From Morinoia aosen (taxonomy: Eukaryota > Arthropoda > Malacostraca > Amphipoda > Talitridae): a DNA stretch of 64,000 bases. Of the stretch, positions 1-11,847 are shown in pieces; positions within the stretch are counted from its first letter, which is position 1, and the number at the start of each line of letters is the position of its first letter. The translations under genes were made by a program, and so were the position numbers. The notes under the pieces are model-generated. The model was not told the origin of the DNA, searched no databases, and was given only the letters and a program-made list of their open reading frames with translations. The DNA is taken from NCBI GenBank assembly GCA_030386875.1, contig CM059563.1, positions 29,984,139 to 30,048,138 of the forward strand, in the 5' to 3' direction.

Positions 1-364
1 AGTTTGACCTAATGTCCATATCTTGAAGTATGTGACAGGCTAACAAAACCAAACCAATTTAATAAAGTTGAAGGTGCATATGAAAGTTTTTGTGAATTTA
101 ATATAGAAATTGCCGAAAATTCTATTTTAATTTAGCTTATAAATCGCTAAATATTACGAAGCTAATAATTTATTTTAACTTAGCATGCATATCACCGTTC
201 ATTACGAATTTTGCATTTTTCTTCTATGTAAAGATGTTTGAACAATTCACGAACAATCTTATAGTTCAATACATCTGAACGGGTCAGTTGATTGCTTTCA
301 ACGCAACTTTATGAATTTAAAAACGAGGAAAATTCCAATGAACTTAATTATATTTACTAGGAAT

Positions 365-392
365 ACGTTTCGGAGTCCAGCTCCATCATCAG
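365..392 (-). ncRNA. Hammerhead-ribozyme-like core, left arm
   Basis: Read on the minus strand, the block is CTGATGA, then T, then a hairpin GGAG-CTGGA-CTCC, then GAAACG. It fits the hammerhead core CUGANGA-stem II-GAAA with one unpaired U before stem II. Hammerheads are established components of Penelope-like terminal repeats. Stems I and III and the cleavage site were not identified, so activity is not shown. Confidence 0.45.
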
Positions 393-1371
393 TTCGTAAA
401 ATTAAAATTCATTACGACTACAATAAAAGAAAAAATAAAATGTTGGATACAGTCATCAAAGAAAATCACAAAAACAAAAAAAATCAAAACATGTCCCAGA
501 GAAAGTAATATCGACATGATCTACTTCCAATTTACGATGGGTAGGAACTGTCAGAATTGTTGAGGGCCAGTTTTCGTTTAAAAATATGTAGCGACTCTGA
601 AATTCTGAGGTCACATGTAGTTGAAGCCGAATCTAAGATTTTGATGTCCGCAGAGGATATCGGTTCGTTGCATACTACTGCGTGATTACGTACAAATTGT
701 GCGAATTCATTCCCCGTGCGGAAGCTTCAACCCCGATGTTCGGCCATTCTGATATAAAAATTTTGTGCCGTAATGCCGACGTACGGTGATGTGCACTGCA
801 CACAACTGCAAGAATAAATCAGAAAGGCTCTTTCTCCATCAAAAGCGTATCCTAGTACCGGAATTGTATAATTTTATGGTTGCTTCATTTTTCCGGTACA
901 AGGATACGCTTCCGATGGAGATGCGAACCTCGATCTCTGATTTATTTTTAACAGTTATACAGTTGTGTGCAGTGCACATCATCGTACGTCGGTATGACGT
1001 CACGAAATTTTTATAACAGAATGGTCGAACATTGGGGTCGAAGCTTCCGCGTGGGGAACTAATTAGCTTACTCCTCACACTCCGCAGTACGTAATCACGC
1101 AGTAAAATGCAACTAAATCTTAGATTCGGCTTCAACTGCATGTGACCTCAGAATTTTATAGTCGCTACATATTTTTAAACGAAAACCGGCCCTCAACAAT
1201 TCTGATAATTCCTACCCATAACAAATTGTAACTAAATAGTAACCTTGTCGATTTCAGTTTTTCTGGGACATGTTTTAATTTTATTTTTATTTTCTTGAAT
1301 TCTTTTAATGACTGTATCCAACATTTTGCTTTATCTTTTATTGCAGACATAATGATTTGTAAATTTACGAA

Positions 1372-1398
1372 CTGATGATGGATCTGGACTCCGAAACG
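1372..1398 (+). ncRNA. Hammerhead-ribozyme-like core, right arm
   Basis: CTGATGATGGATCTGGACTC followed by CGAAACG. The conserved CUGAUGA and GAAA boxes are intact, but stem II is reduced to GGA/TCC because the fourth base pair seen in the left arm is lost. It is the mirror partner of the minus-strand motif at 365-392. Confidence 0.42.
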
Positions 1399-2938
1399 TA
1401 TTCCTAATAAATATGATCAAGTTCCTTGAAATTGTCGTTTTTAAATTCTTCAACTTATAGATGGTTGCGTGTTTGCGGATATGCTCGGTTTCGGGGCTTA
1501 CCGAATTTTAATATTTTCTTTTGCCAAAGTATGTACTCGTATTTGGTGTGAATAACACGAAAATGACGATCCTTTTTTGGAGAAACTATTGTTTTGGTCC
1601 ACTTTTGGAGCCAGTTGCTATTATAGCTAGTCTACATTACGTTGCAATACGATTAGAAACACATATCTATTGAATGGATTTCATTTTGTTGTTTTTCTCA
1701 ACAATATAGGTAACATGGCAAGAGCATTTTATTTTTCACAATCAGAAACTTTTTTGTCAATATTTTTGTATTATTAGATATATTAGCAAATAATTTTATT
1801 ATAACTCCCATGTAGGAGTTAAAATGGTTTTATTTCAATACAAGTGTGCACGGCCCGCCAAAAATGGGATTCAATACTTTTCATGAACGAATTTTCAAGA
1901 TGTAGATGATAAACAAATACAGTATATCCATCCTAACAGTACCCGCGATGAAAAATATTTTTCGCACCCTTGAAACTCGTATCACAGATACGGTTATTAT
2001 AACTATCCTTATGAGCGTGACAGAGAAATGGAAGAAACAGACACCAAACAAATAAACCAAGGGCAAGGGTATTATTAGGTAGCAGCATGACCCATGGAAA
2101 TGCCGAGGACAATGTCATCGTTAAGCTAGATGGACCCATGGAAAAATTCCGTCAACATTATCTAACTTACGCAATCCTAATTCAACGTCGTGACTCGCAC
2201 CGCCGCAAAGCACGTTCGCGACGTGAAGGCCTAGCGATCGTCATTACATGGTAGCAACTGCGGTTCTTGTAGACCCTACACCACTAATGCGTTTTCCACT
2301 GTTGCCAATACGTAGAACGGAAAGTCGGGTAGGTTTAAAATGTTTATGCCGAACACATATGCACAAGAACACACTAAGCTCTATTGACTCGGAGTTCCCC
2401 TCCGGTGACAAATCACCATTACTCAAAAATGATTACTTCGGGCACAGCTATTCACCAAATTACTATATTTAATTTAATGTCTTTTAATTATTCAATATGG
2501 CCTGAAAGCTGCACAAAAGCGACATGGTTAGGAAAATGCGCAAATTACGGCAATCACAACAACCTATCAAATACTACTAACCTATCCTGATAAAATTTCA
2601 AACATATCATTGCATGTACAGACGATCTTTCAATGTTACACTGATGAATTCGGTCTCCGTGATACCGCAAACTCAGACATCCTATGTTTCTTAAGAAGCG
2701 GACACCGAACTAATACATAAACTAACATACAACGGGTATTCTTAGGTTAGATGTTTGTAAAAGTATCGGTATCGGTAGTAGTATCGATCAAAGTATCGGT
2801 ATTTTCAAGTATCGGAGTATCGGTATCGGCCAAAAAATGGGTATCGGTATCGGTATCGGCCAAAAAAATGATATCGGTACATCACTAGATTTTTCTAATG
2901 TCCTTCAGGAAGGACGGTGGGTCATAGAGGGTTAAAAT

Positions 2939-3166
2939 GTGCCTAAATGTGAGATGTTTTATGTTGGTAGCTCTGGAAGCCAAATTTTGTTTTCTATGAG
3001 GTGTAAGGCATTAAGTATAAATAGACACTTGTGGAGATGGGATGAGAATAATAATAGATTATGTTGGCAGTGTAATCATGAAGTGGAGGAAACAATTGAA
3101 AATTTTATACTGAAATCTAAGTATGAGCAAGATACAAAGAGTTTCATGAATGGGATGTTTGATTAA
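2939..3166 (+). pseudogene. LINE reverse-transcriptase C-terminal zinc-knuckle remnant
   Basis: A 75-codon open stretch contains a basic leucine/arginine segment followed by CWQCNHEVEETIENFIL. This resembles the C-x2-C...ET...H/N...L knuckle found after the reverse transcriptase domain in Jockey/I-clade non-LTR retrotransposons. No reverse transcriptase motifs are upstream, because the sequence changes to the hAT-like end at 2887. The last position of the usual knuckle is lost, so this is a dead 3' fragment. It is not related at sequence level to the LINE copies at 41.7 and 59.5 kb as far as can be judged by eye. Confidence 0.45.
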
Positions 3167-4915
3167 ATTAACCATGTTTAGGCATTGAAATTTACAAAAT
3201 TTGGTCAATATTGAGCTTAGGTGATGTGGGGAAATTAAGCATTCCGTTTCACATAATCACCTTAGAAGCCCATTTAAGAACGTTTCACACGAATGACATT
3301 TTTTCCGCTGATGCGTTATTTTCAAGTTATTAAACTTTGAAGTTGGCTTTTGGGCGCCAAGGAAGCGAGCGCGCCATGCGGAATTTAATTAATAATGGAA
3401 GCTAACCCCCTATTACAAGCATAAAAAGGTTGGGTTGTGAGGGGGAGGCACAGTTCTTTTTGTGAAAATCATAAATAAAGCTTCTAACCGACCCATTTGG
3501 GTGACGACCGCAATCTTGTTTACATCGGCCGGCTCCAAGATTGCGGTCGTCACCTTAATGGGTTGGTTAGAAGCTTTATTTATAATTTTCACTAAAAGAA
3601 CTGTGCCGCCCCCTCACGACCCAACCTCTTTACGTTTGTAATAGGGGGTTAGCTTTCGTTATTTATTAAATTCTGCTTGGTGCGCCCGCTTCTTTTGGCA
3701 CGCTAATTTGCCGCTCTAACTCAAAAACTAAGCCTCAGCGGAAAAAATGTCATTCATGTAAAACGTATTTAAATGGGCTTCTTAAGTGATTGTTAGAAAC
3801 GGAATGCTTAGTTTCCCCACATTACCTTAACTCAATATTGACCCAAAATTTATTACGGTTAATCTGAAGGATATGTCAGTTATCGATTTTCCACTTTTTG
3901 GTGCCTGAACCTAATGAATTGAATCAAAATAAACAAGTTTTCTTCTATGCACTTTCTGTCTCAAATGAGTATTTTACGATTTATAGCGGTAAGTTTGGTT
4001 TCGTCTTTGATGACGGATGCGCTCGAATAAACAGCTCCTCATCGGTTTTTGAATTTTTGTTGCTTGCATCATAGTAATAACATCAATATAAACCACTTTT
4101 CATCTATATACTTTTTTCGTCAAATGAGTATATTCAACGAGGTATAGCAGTAGGTTTGGTTTCGTCTTTGATGACAATCGCGCTGGAAGCGAGTGCGCAT
4201 TGCAGTGTTGCTGTCCGACATGCTCCTTGAATTACTTGCCGCTTCAAACACTGGAGTTGCGGTAAGTCATTTACTGCTATAACTAATATAATACTCATTT
4301 GAGATGGAAAGTGCATAGAAGAAAACTTGTTTATTTCGATACAATTAACTATGCTTAGGCATCAAAATTTACAAAATCGATAACTGACATATCCTTCAGA
4401 TTTACCTTTAATACTGTCATATCCTTCAGATTTACCAAAAATAAATATCTTTTATTGGTCAATATTGAGTTTAGGAGATCCACCGAAATTAAACATTCCG
4501 TTTTCAACAATCAGTAAAGGAGCCCATTTAAAAACGTTTTACAAGAATGACATTATTGGCGCTGATGCATTATTTTTTAATTATTCAACTTTGAAGTTGG
4601 CTCTCTCGCGCCAAGAAAGCGAGCGCGCCAAGCAGAATTTAATTAACAACGGAAGCTAACCCCCTATTACAAACGTAAAGAGGTTGGGTTGTGAGGGGGA
4701 GCCACAGTTCTTCTAGTGAAAATTATAAATAAAGGTTTCTAGTGACGTCCGTTTACATCATCTCCAATGGCGGCCACCATCTTGGGTACCGGATGGCCGC
4801 CATTGCAGCTGATATAAACGAACGTCACTAGAAACCTTTATTTATAATTTTCACTAGAAGAACTGCGGCTCCCCCTCACGACCCAACCTCTTTACGTTTG
4901 TAATAGGGGATTGTT
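3165..4915. repeat. Cluster of nested foldback (palindromic) repeats
   Basis: Two related hairpin elements flank a third palindrome. The first has arms about 3165-3530 and 3545-3900, with a tight centre where gacgaccgcaatctt and aagattgcggtcgtc face each other around 3535. The second, 4345-4913, repeats the first element's left arm and folds at about 4770 around a short CCATCTTGGGTACC loop region; its right arm is cut short at 4913. Between them, 3855-4400 is itself an inverted repeat. No coding potential is recognised. The structure suits foldback-type DNA elements, but no target duplications could be defined. Confidence 0.6.
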
Positions 4916-5109
4916 ATGAGTGGAGATATAATTTGAAATTCTGGAATTATGAAGGCAACATCACCTTTAAGGGAAGCATTTTGACAAAATGGTCAACTTT
5001 GGTTCTATTGGACGTACGTCTATGAAAATTTGCAGACTACTAGATCTCCACATTTGTAACAACTTATCTTAAACAAAAATTTTTCATAAGGCCATAGAAA
5101 ATTTTTTAT

Positions 5110-5470
5110 TTGAAAAAAAAAAATTATATATATACATATATTATTTGCTAAGGCTTTTTAATTTACAAAGCTAGAGCAATGCGGTTTGTTGCATTTGAAA
5201 GTCAAACGTGCGCTCTATCCATAATACGGGGGGAATTTTTGATTTATTTCATTCTGAATTTATATGAATTTTTTTGTCAGAGTCTCAATGCAAAAGTTAT
5301 AATTTTAGGGTAAAAAGTCTATGGAAAGCTTTACAGAAACAATTTGGAAAATCGCCCCGTATTATAGGTAGAACACACATTTCACTTTCAAATGCAACAA
5401 ACCGCATTGCTCTAGCTTTGTAAATTAAAAAGCCTTAGCAAATAATATATGTATATATAAAATTTTTTAT
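5110..5470. repeat. Palindromic repeat, ~150-bp arms
   Basis: The left arm (about 5125-5230, atatatacatatattatttg...gcaatgcggtttgttgcatt) is repeated in reverse complement at about 5345-5460, around a centre near 5285. It is non-coding and looks like a MITE or foldback element. Termini were not resolved because the outer ends are AT-rich. Confidence 0.6.
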
Positions 5471-5499
5471 AAAACCTATTTTTAAGAAACAAAATGCTT

Positions 5500-6250
5500 C
5501 TCCTCCTACATTTTTTGAGCTACAGTAATGATTTTGGTATCATTGGATGCAGAAAAACAAGGGCTTTACAATGTATTGAGAAGTTTTTCAAAATTCATTC
5601 TTGTTTCAAAGTTATGACGTCATAAATTTGAATTTTCTTGAGAATATTTTGATTTTTTTTCTTTTTAATTTTTTAAATTTTTATATTGAAAATTTGAGGA
5701 AAAGCATTCAAGTTTTTGGAATGTCCACGTTATTCTGCATCCAATGATACCAAAATCATTACTGTAGCTCAAAAACTATCAGAGAAAAAGCATTTAGAAA
5801 CCCCCCCCCAAATGTCGTTTTCTATGATTTCCCATTTTCTTTTCAAGAAAATCGCATTTTGTCATGAATGATAAATGATTCTAAATTGTATTTCCTATCA
5901 GTATACCAAATTTCATTGCTCTAAATTCAATAATAAAAAAAATATTCGGATGGGGATGAGGAATATGAATGATAAAATATATAAAAAAAATGAAATGGAA
6001 AAAAATTGAAAATTTCAGATTTTTTTTTTTTTTTTTTTTTTTGTCCACGTTATTCTGCATTCAATGATACCAAAATCACTACTGTAGCTCAAAAACTGTA
6101 GGAGGAGAAGCATTTAGAAAACCCCCCCAAAAATGTCGTTTTCTATGATTTCCCATTTTCTTTTCAAGAAAATCGCATTTTGTCATTGATGATAAATGAT
6201 TCAAAATTGCATTTCCTATCAGTATACCAAATTTCATTGCTTTAGGTTCA
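5500..6250. repeat. Inverted and direct repeats around a T-rich tract
   Basis: A block beginning tgtccacgttattctgcat occurs at 5720-5875 and again, in the same direction, at 6041-6190. Part of it also occurs inverted at 5505-5560 (gctacagtaatgattttggt). A run of T at 6019-6042 precedes the second direct copy. The pattern suggests a duplicated foldback element. No gene is seen. Confidence 0.55.
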
Positions 6251-6489
6251 AAAATGAAAAAAAGGTCCGTAAGAGGGATGCCCTCCCCCCCCCGGGAGGG
6301 ACGTTAGCTCTGGGGTAGGTTCCTGATATTTTTACAGACATTCGGGGACATGTCTCTAACTCATTTAAAGCAATAAAAACAAAATCGGGAGAATCGACCT
6401 TTGGACTCAGATGCCCCCAAAAACCCCCGGAAAATGCTTCCCTTAATTTGTTGACTTGACATACACTGACTAGTGTATTAGATGGCTAC

Positions 6490-6660
6490 CCTTGGTTCAG
6501 CCTATACCCATTTCTAATATCTGGGTCAGGGTAGAGAAAGAGCTATATTCCAATTTCATCGTCCATCAGGGAGAATCACTGAACTTGCATTGCAAGGAAT
6601 CAAACCAGTGACCCATACCATAAAAGATGCATCACCTCAACCACTAGAACACAAGAACCA
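6490..6660 (-). mobile_element. tRNA-derived SINE-like sequence
   Basis: On the minus strand the sequence starts gtgttctagtggttgaggtg, an A-box-like segment, and about 40 bases on has ctggtttgattcc, close to the RNA polymerase III B box GGTTCRANTCC. The A-box to B-box spacing matches a tRNA gene. The downstream body is unrelated to tRNA. It differs from the SINE at 49516-49811. The boundaries are estimates. Confidence 0.5.
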
Positions 6661-6928
6661 TGATTGAACTACAATTAGGGGACCAATTAGGCCATAGTGT
6701 TCATGGTTGGACAATTACAAAAAAAAACCATAGACATGTCTTGGCCACTAATGATGTATTTCTATAATTACCGAGATTTAAGGAAGTATCAATATTATAT
6801 TTATTAACCTGGAAGTAACAATAAATTCAGTGAATGTAATAACATTCTTTGATGACAATCAGTTGGGTGTATTATAATTTGCAGGGAGAGGACAATTTGC
6901 ACACAACCCATTGTTCCCCGGCCATTAA

Positions 6929-7149
6929 CCCTTTAACGCCCAAGTGGACTGTACGGTCCTCTTTCAAAAATAACAATAATATATTGTATTTCTCATTCAA
7001 TTTGTTCACTAATGTGTCCTTTGAACTTCACTGCCGAGTGGCAGTTCCTTCCCCATCTTGATAACAGTGACTACCTAATGCCAGTGTCGGTTTAGTGATA
7101 GTGGTTGTAATAACGGTAATATGAGTATAAAAATGTGGGCGTTAAAGGG
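6929..7149. mobile_element. piggyBac-like MITE
   Basis: Terminal inverted repeats CCCTTTAACGCCCA and TGGGCGTTAAAGGG bound a 221-bp non-coding segment. TTAA precedes the left end and TTCA, one change from TTAA, follows the right end. CCC...GGG termini in a TTAA site are typical of piggyBac-derived non-autonomous elements. Confidence 0.65.
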
Positions 7150-7435
7150 TTCAAAATGTGCATGAAAGATAGAGTTGTATGGCAGTTATTTGATCAACAA
7201 TCTTTTATTCAGTGCAAAAATAATAGAAATTTCTCCACAAATCAGTGCTAATTAATTCTTTTGATTATAGACCGACCGGGGCCCCGGCCCCGGCCATTTT
7301 GGCTGACCCCGGCCCCGGCAAGCCCCGGCCATTTTGGCTGACCCCGGCCCCGGCAAGCCCCGACAAGTTTTGCAGACCCTGGCCCCGGCAAAATAGTGCC
7401 CTAAACCGGGGTTTTTAGTTTTTTACTACACCTTT

Positions 7436-8850
7436 TTCAATTAAAATTAATTCAAGTCAAGGTCAATTTAATCCAAGATAAGTTCAATTTAATCCAAGTC
7501 AGATTCAAATTAATCCAAGTCATGTTCAAATTAATGCGAGGTAAATTCAAATTAAACGTGCTAAGTATGAAGCATCAAAAGGCAGAGTGTGATTCAGATC
7601 TTCGAGCAGAGTAACATATAGAAATCAATTATAAAAACTTCATATTAACTCCATATTAAAGTTGTTTTTCAGTTCTTAATGGCAGTGTGCATCCATTCAA
7701 ATATTTATGTTCAAAGACAATTTTATGATACACATGCACATACACATAGTAGTATCAAGGATTTAATTACTCATATAGAGATTTATATGCGTTAAATTTT
7801 GTTTTATCACATATACAAAATCACATATGCATGCAACTACGAAAGATAACCATTGGATGATATGTAGATTTAACCTTTAAAAGAAATATAGCAACGAAGT
7901 CTGTTTTTGCTTGTTCAAACAATTTTTGTAAAAACAAGTTTCAATTTTTTTCATCGATCGAGATGATATATTTGCCTAGGCCTATTCATTTGAAGGGATG
8001 GCACAATTTTTATTGCTATTGCAGGATTGTATCTGTGTAGTAATGTACTCCAATAAATTGTAATCAAATGGTATCGCACATAAGTACTCAGTGAATCGCA
8101 TTTACTCATTTCTTTTAAAGGTTAAATCTACACATCGTCCAGGCAATCATTTGTAATTGCATGCACAAATGATTTCATAAATGTGGTAAAGTGGAATTTC
8201 AGGCATGTAAATCTTTAAACGAGTGTAAATAAATCCTCGATACTATATTTATATTTATATATATGTGTAACTGTAGCATAAAAGTATCTTTGGACATAAT
8301 TATTTGAATGGATACATACTGCCATTAATTTAGAATTATAAAACAACTTTAATTTGTAGTATAATACGAAGTTTTTATAATTGACTTCTATTTGTTACTC
8401 CGCTCAAAGATCTGAATCACACTCTGCCTCCTGATGCTGGGGACTTAGCACATTTTACGACAGCTTGTATTAATACTGCAGAAATTTTATGTATTCTTTG
8501 CTGAAAGGAAAAACGTTTTTCTTGCTCATCACATCCAACAAATACATTTTTAATACAAAAAACGCTAAAATTAGCGAGGAATTTATGTTGATTCCTAATT
8601 CAAATTGGTACTGGATTAATTTAAACTTGATTTGGATTAATTTAAACTTGACTTGGATTAATTTAAACTTGACTTGGATTAATTTGAACTTGACTTGGAC
8701 TTATTTGAACTTGACTTGAATTGATATGAATTTGATTTGGATTAATTTGAACTTTGCTTGGATTAAATTGAAGTTAATTTGGATTAATATGAACTTGACT
8801 TGGATTAATTTGAACTTGATTTGGATTAATAATTTGAAGTGAATAAAGCG
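7436..8850. repeat. Foldback with 21-bp tandem units in both arms
   Basis: The left arm (7436-about 8000) and right arm (about 8010-8850) are imperfect reverse complements. For example, gtgattcagatcttcgagca near 7590 mirrors the stretch around 8405. The outer part of the right arm is a 21-bp tandem repeat, ttggattaatttaaacttgac and variants, at about 8625-8840; the left arm has fewer units. It is non-coding. Confidence 0.6.
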
Positions 8851-10052
8851 TAGTGTGCCCGGCTACACGCACGTGAAAAATTCACGTGTCTTTTAAATAG
8901 ATTTAAAACGATTTCTCAAGAGATTTGCGATTTCATTGCAATCCTGAAGAACATGCAGTCACTGAGAAGAAAAAGCAGTATCTATGCTACCATCCAGTGT
9001 AATTATAATCCAGTGCGCAGTTACTGACATGAAAGAATCTCGACTTGGAGAGGTCCTAATATCAGCAGTTATTGAGAAGACACTATTTTCGTTAATTTAC
9101 TTTTCTATTTCCTCTGAAATATCAAATTGAATTTGGATACTGACATCCGGAATTAGTTCTGTTGTATTTACCTTCTCTGATGGAACTTGAAACTTCTTAT
9201 TCAAAAACCCTACAAAAATTTAAAAAGTTTCCTTTTCCATTGGGTCGTAAGGATTGAGCGCGTCACAAAGCCAGTAAATTAACAATTTCTCTTTATGTAT
9301 GTGGTTAGTATTATTTGGCTCCCAGCTTTTAGATTGAGTAATGTTTCTTTTAAATTCAACTGTTTGCCGGTAGACAAAGACGACTTGCTACAATCAGCAG
9401 TTTTGTCACTGCTGCACCCTAAACTGTCTATGTTTGTTTTCAATACATAGACATTTAGTTTTTCTTCTTGTTCGTTTTGTTTCTATTTTTCAATTCTTTT
9501 TCGTTGTTTGGTTTTCTTCAGCTTCCAGGAATTGATCATTTTGTGTCGATTTTAGATAGCCCCATAAATATTTAGTTGAGAAAGTTTTCTAAGATGCACT
9601 AGCCGCTCCTCATATATTTGCTTCACACATGGTGCACACTTCCATTTCTACACTCTTCACCGATATGTAAAAGTAATCCCATACTGCTGACGACTACTTT
9701 TAGTCATTATACCGGGTGTCCCACCAAAAAGTCACTGAGTTTTAATTGATTGTTTCCACTTTAAATTTACATATTTTAATTTTCATTCTTTCACAACGTA
9801 GTAAATTTCATTTCATAATTACTTACTCCATAATTTATTTTGAATAATTTATGTTTTTTGAAAATCGTTTAATAACAACTTTACAGTGATCGATTAACTG
9901 AAACGGATAGAAAAACTAATTTTTCGAAGGAAAACATTTTCAAACAATATTGAAATTCTTCCTTATTTTGCACTATCCAAAAAACCGAACAAACAAAAAC
10001 CTACAAGAGTAACAAATTCATACATTCAATAAAGTTTGAATAAAAAAGTAAT

Positions 10053-10172
10053 TTAGTATCCTTCGACATACCCACCATTTCTCTTAAGGCAAGCATTACT
10101 TCTAGCCACTATCAAACGAAGAGTTTTGCGGATCATTTCACCGTTTTCTTTTAGTTCTTGAAACACTTCAAC
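10053..10172 (-). pseudogene. Mariner-like transposase C-terminal remnant
   Basis: A 39-codon reading ends in ARSNACLKRNGGYVEGY and a stop. This resembles the end of mariner-type transposases, where an R-x3-C-[IL]-x3-GG-[HY] tail follows the DDE domain. Nothing upstream could be joined to it. The gggtgtcccaccaaaaagtc stretch near 9716 resembles a mariner-type terminal repeat and may be one end of the same relic. Confidence 0.4.
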
Positions 10173-10423
10173 TCATTGTCGAAGAATTATTAACGATGGA
10201 CCTAGGTGATGTTTTGAAAACGCGTTTCTTCACAGTAGGTATTGAGAAATGAAGAAGATCACCAGTGTTGTTTTTATAACTTTTCCTTTGAACAAATAGT
10301 TTTTCTGCCTCTTTCATTAAATCAATCACCGTAAAGTGGTTATTAAACGATTTTCAAAAACCTAAATTATTCATAAAATGAAAAGAAGAACCAATATAAA
10401 ATGGAACATTCTTTTAATGGCAA

Positions 10424-10452
10424 ACGTTTCGGAATCTCTGATTCCATCATAA
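10424..10452 (-). ncRNA. Hammerhead-like core, left inverted tail (damaged)
   Basis: The minus strand reads CTTATGATGG, where a functional core would have CTGATGA, followed by a GGAATC/GATTCC stem II region and GAAACG. The invariant G is replaced by T, so this copy should be inactive. Confidence 0.4.
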
Positions 10453-10536
10453 GTGCTGTAAAACAAGGAATGAAATACCTACAAAGAAATACCTTGTGAA
10501 ATACCTACTGTGAAATATCGTATGTGATGTATCGTC

Positions 10537-11489
10537 TAGGTACCTGCAGTACCTCGACGATACATTCGTTTTGTTTCGTTCACAGGAAGAGGCCCTATAA
10601 TTCTTTGACTACGTAAATGGATATCACGCCAAGATAAATTTCACAATGTAAACTGAGCAGAATGATAAATTGCCATTTTTAGACATTCTCGTAAAGAAAA
10701 CTAATTCGATGTTCACCACCTCTGTTTATGGAAAACCTACATTTACGGGATTATGTACCAATTTCTTCAGTTGCATTTACAAGGATTATAGTAAAACAAG
10801 TGTCACCACATTATTGCATAGAGTAAACTGTATTTCAAATTCAAATATAATATTTCATGATGAAACGAAATATATCACAAAGTTACTTGTACAAAATAAA
10901 TACCCCTTATCTTTACTTAACAATCTGGTTAAAAAGTTTTTACACAAAAAACTTTCCTCTCCGTGTACAATTCTGACCGCACCAAAGAAGAAAGTTTTCG
11001 TCGAGCTCCATTCTTGGACTATCTTTACAAGGAGATGAGAAAGGGTCTTTTATCTCTGATACACTCTCATTTTACTTTCATTGACGTGTTACCATTTTAT
11101 AGAAATAGTTTAAAAAATAGTTCATTTTTCAATAGAAAGAACGTTTGGAAGAGTGCCTGAGAAATGGTTGTGTCCACTTGTATAAATGTGATTGCTGCCT
11201 GCAGTCTTATGTTGGGAGTACCACACTCCAGCAATTTATTCGTCACAGCCAACACTCGGGTATCTCCCATAGAACTGGCCGTCCATACTCATCTCCCTCC
11301 AAGTCAGCCCTCAGAGATCATTGCCTTAGTTCAAACCACCCTTTCAAAAGTTCCGATTTCTCCATACCTTGTAGAACTGCAGAGGAATTTGACCTTAAAA
11401 TTTTGGAATCATTGTTCATTTTTACCCATAGACCTCAGCTAAATAATGATCAAAGTGCAATGAAATTAAATATTGCCCCAACTGTGTAA
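10537..11489 (+). pseudogene. Broken PLE reverse transcriptase/GIY-YIG protein
   Basis: The reading starts at the reverse transcriptase catalytic box (QYLDDTF), continues through LPFLDILVKK and the thumb region, and ends with a GIY-YIG-type nuclease segment (VHLYKCDCCLQSYVGST...). It contains in-frame stops near 10600 and 10650, a frameshift near 10987, and another around 11150. The region N-terminal to the YLDD box is missing, replaced by the inverted tail. The protein resembles the better preserved copy at 25216-26325 throughout but is clearly a separate, older lineage. Confidence 0.75.
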
Positions 11490-11768
11490 ATAGGAGTGTG
11501 TTGGAATGTGTGTTCGTGTGTGTGAGTGTGTTTTGTGTGAGTGTGTGTGTATGCAGTTCTGTTACTTTGTGTAGATGTTATTGTGTGTTGGTTTGATTGC
11601 AAGAATTTAGGTGTATGTGTACGCATGGCTTTGAATGTTTAAGAGAAATTGTGTTTTATTTTTAATGGTTAGGCATAGCTATCTTTTGATGAAGGTATAG
11701 TGATATTAATTTCTAATAGCTTTTTTGCAATTTGTTCAGTATCGTTTTTCATTCCTTGTTTTACAGCA

Positions 11769-11797
11769 CTGATGATGGAATCGGAGATTCCGAAACG
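11769..11797 (+). ncRNA. Hammerhead-ribozyme-like core, right tail
   Basis: CTGATGA, then T, then stem II GGAATC-GGA-GATTCC with six perfect pairs, then GAAACG. This is the best stem II in the window. Stems I and III and the cleavage site were not located. Confidence 0.5.
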
Positions 11798-11847
11798 TTT
11801 GCCATTAAAAGAATGTTCCTTTTATATTGGTTCTTCTTTTCATTTAA

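Larger units (their letters stand above)
312..1449. mobile_element. Non-coding PLE-like palindrome inside the hAT-like element
   Basis: Two arms of about 560 bp are imperfect inverted copies, meeting near 868. The outer ends match as gaatttaaaaacga on the left and its reverse complement near 1440, and the inner parts match as the blocks around ccggtaca. Each arm carries the CTGATGATGG...CCGAAACG block close to its outer end, the same position it has in the coding PLEs at 10377-11845 and 24384-26604. I infer a coding-free PLE derivative made of two tails head to head. An equivalent palindrome lies at 50479-51622 in copy 2, so it was inside the hAT-like element before that element spread. Confidence 0.6.
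1..2887. mobile_element. Foldback hAT-like element, copy 1 (left end outside window)
   Basis: This stretch is a close direct repeat of 50175-53297, sharing order and sequence from the first base to the terminal ggtacatcacta at 2876-2887. The right end carries subterminal gtatcggtatcgg repeats and the same terminus as the complete copy at 48989-53297, where an 8-bp target duplication defines the element. Positions 1840-2887 correspond to the right long inverted arm. The 5' arm lies outside the window, so the target duplication cannot be checked here. No transposase is recognisable, so it is probably non-autonomous. This copy lacks the SINE that interrupts copy 2 at 52800-53012. The hAT assignment rests on the TAGTG terminus and 8-bp duplication of copy 2. 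Confidence 0.8.
10377..11845 (+). mobile_element. Decayed Penelope-like element with inverted tail
   Basis: The last ~100 bases of the right end (about 11748-11845) appear inverted at 10377-10476, so the element begins with a reverse copy of its own tail, as PLEs often do. Both copies carry the hammerhead-like block. The coding part between them aligns with the PLE protein at 25216-26325. A TTAA MITE abuts the right end at 11848. The element lies inside the 7266-12511 hAT-like element. Confidence 0.75.

Noticed and set aside
786..1141. Possible small genes in the palindrome
   Set aside because: The frames mirror each other across the inverted arms and have no family similarity.
7300..7390. 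CpG island or promoter at the CCCCGGCC array
   Set aside because: It is the tandem terminus of the transposon with matching sequence at 12415-12500; there is no gene beside it.
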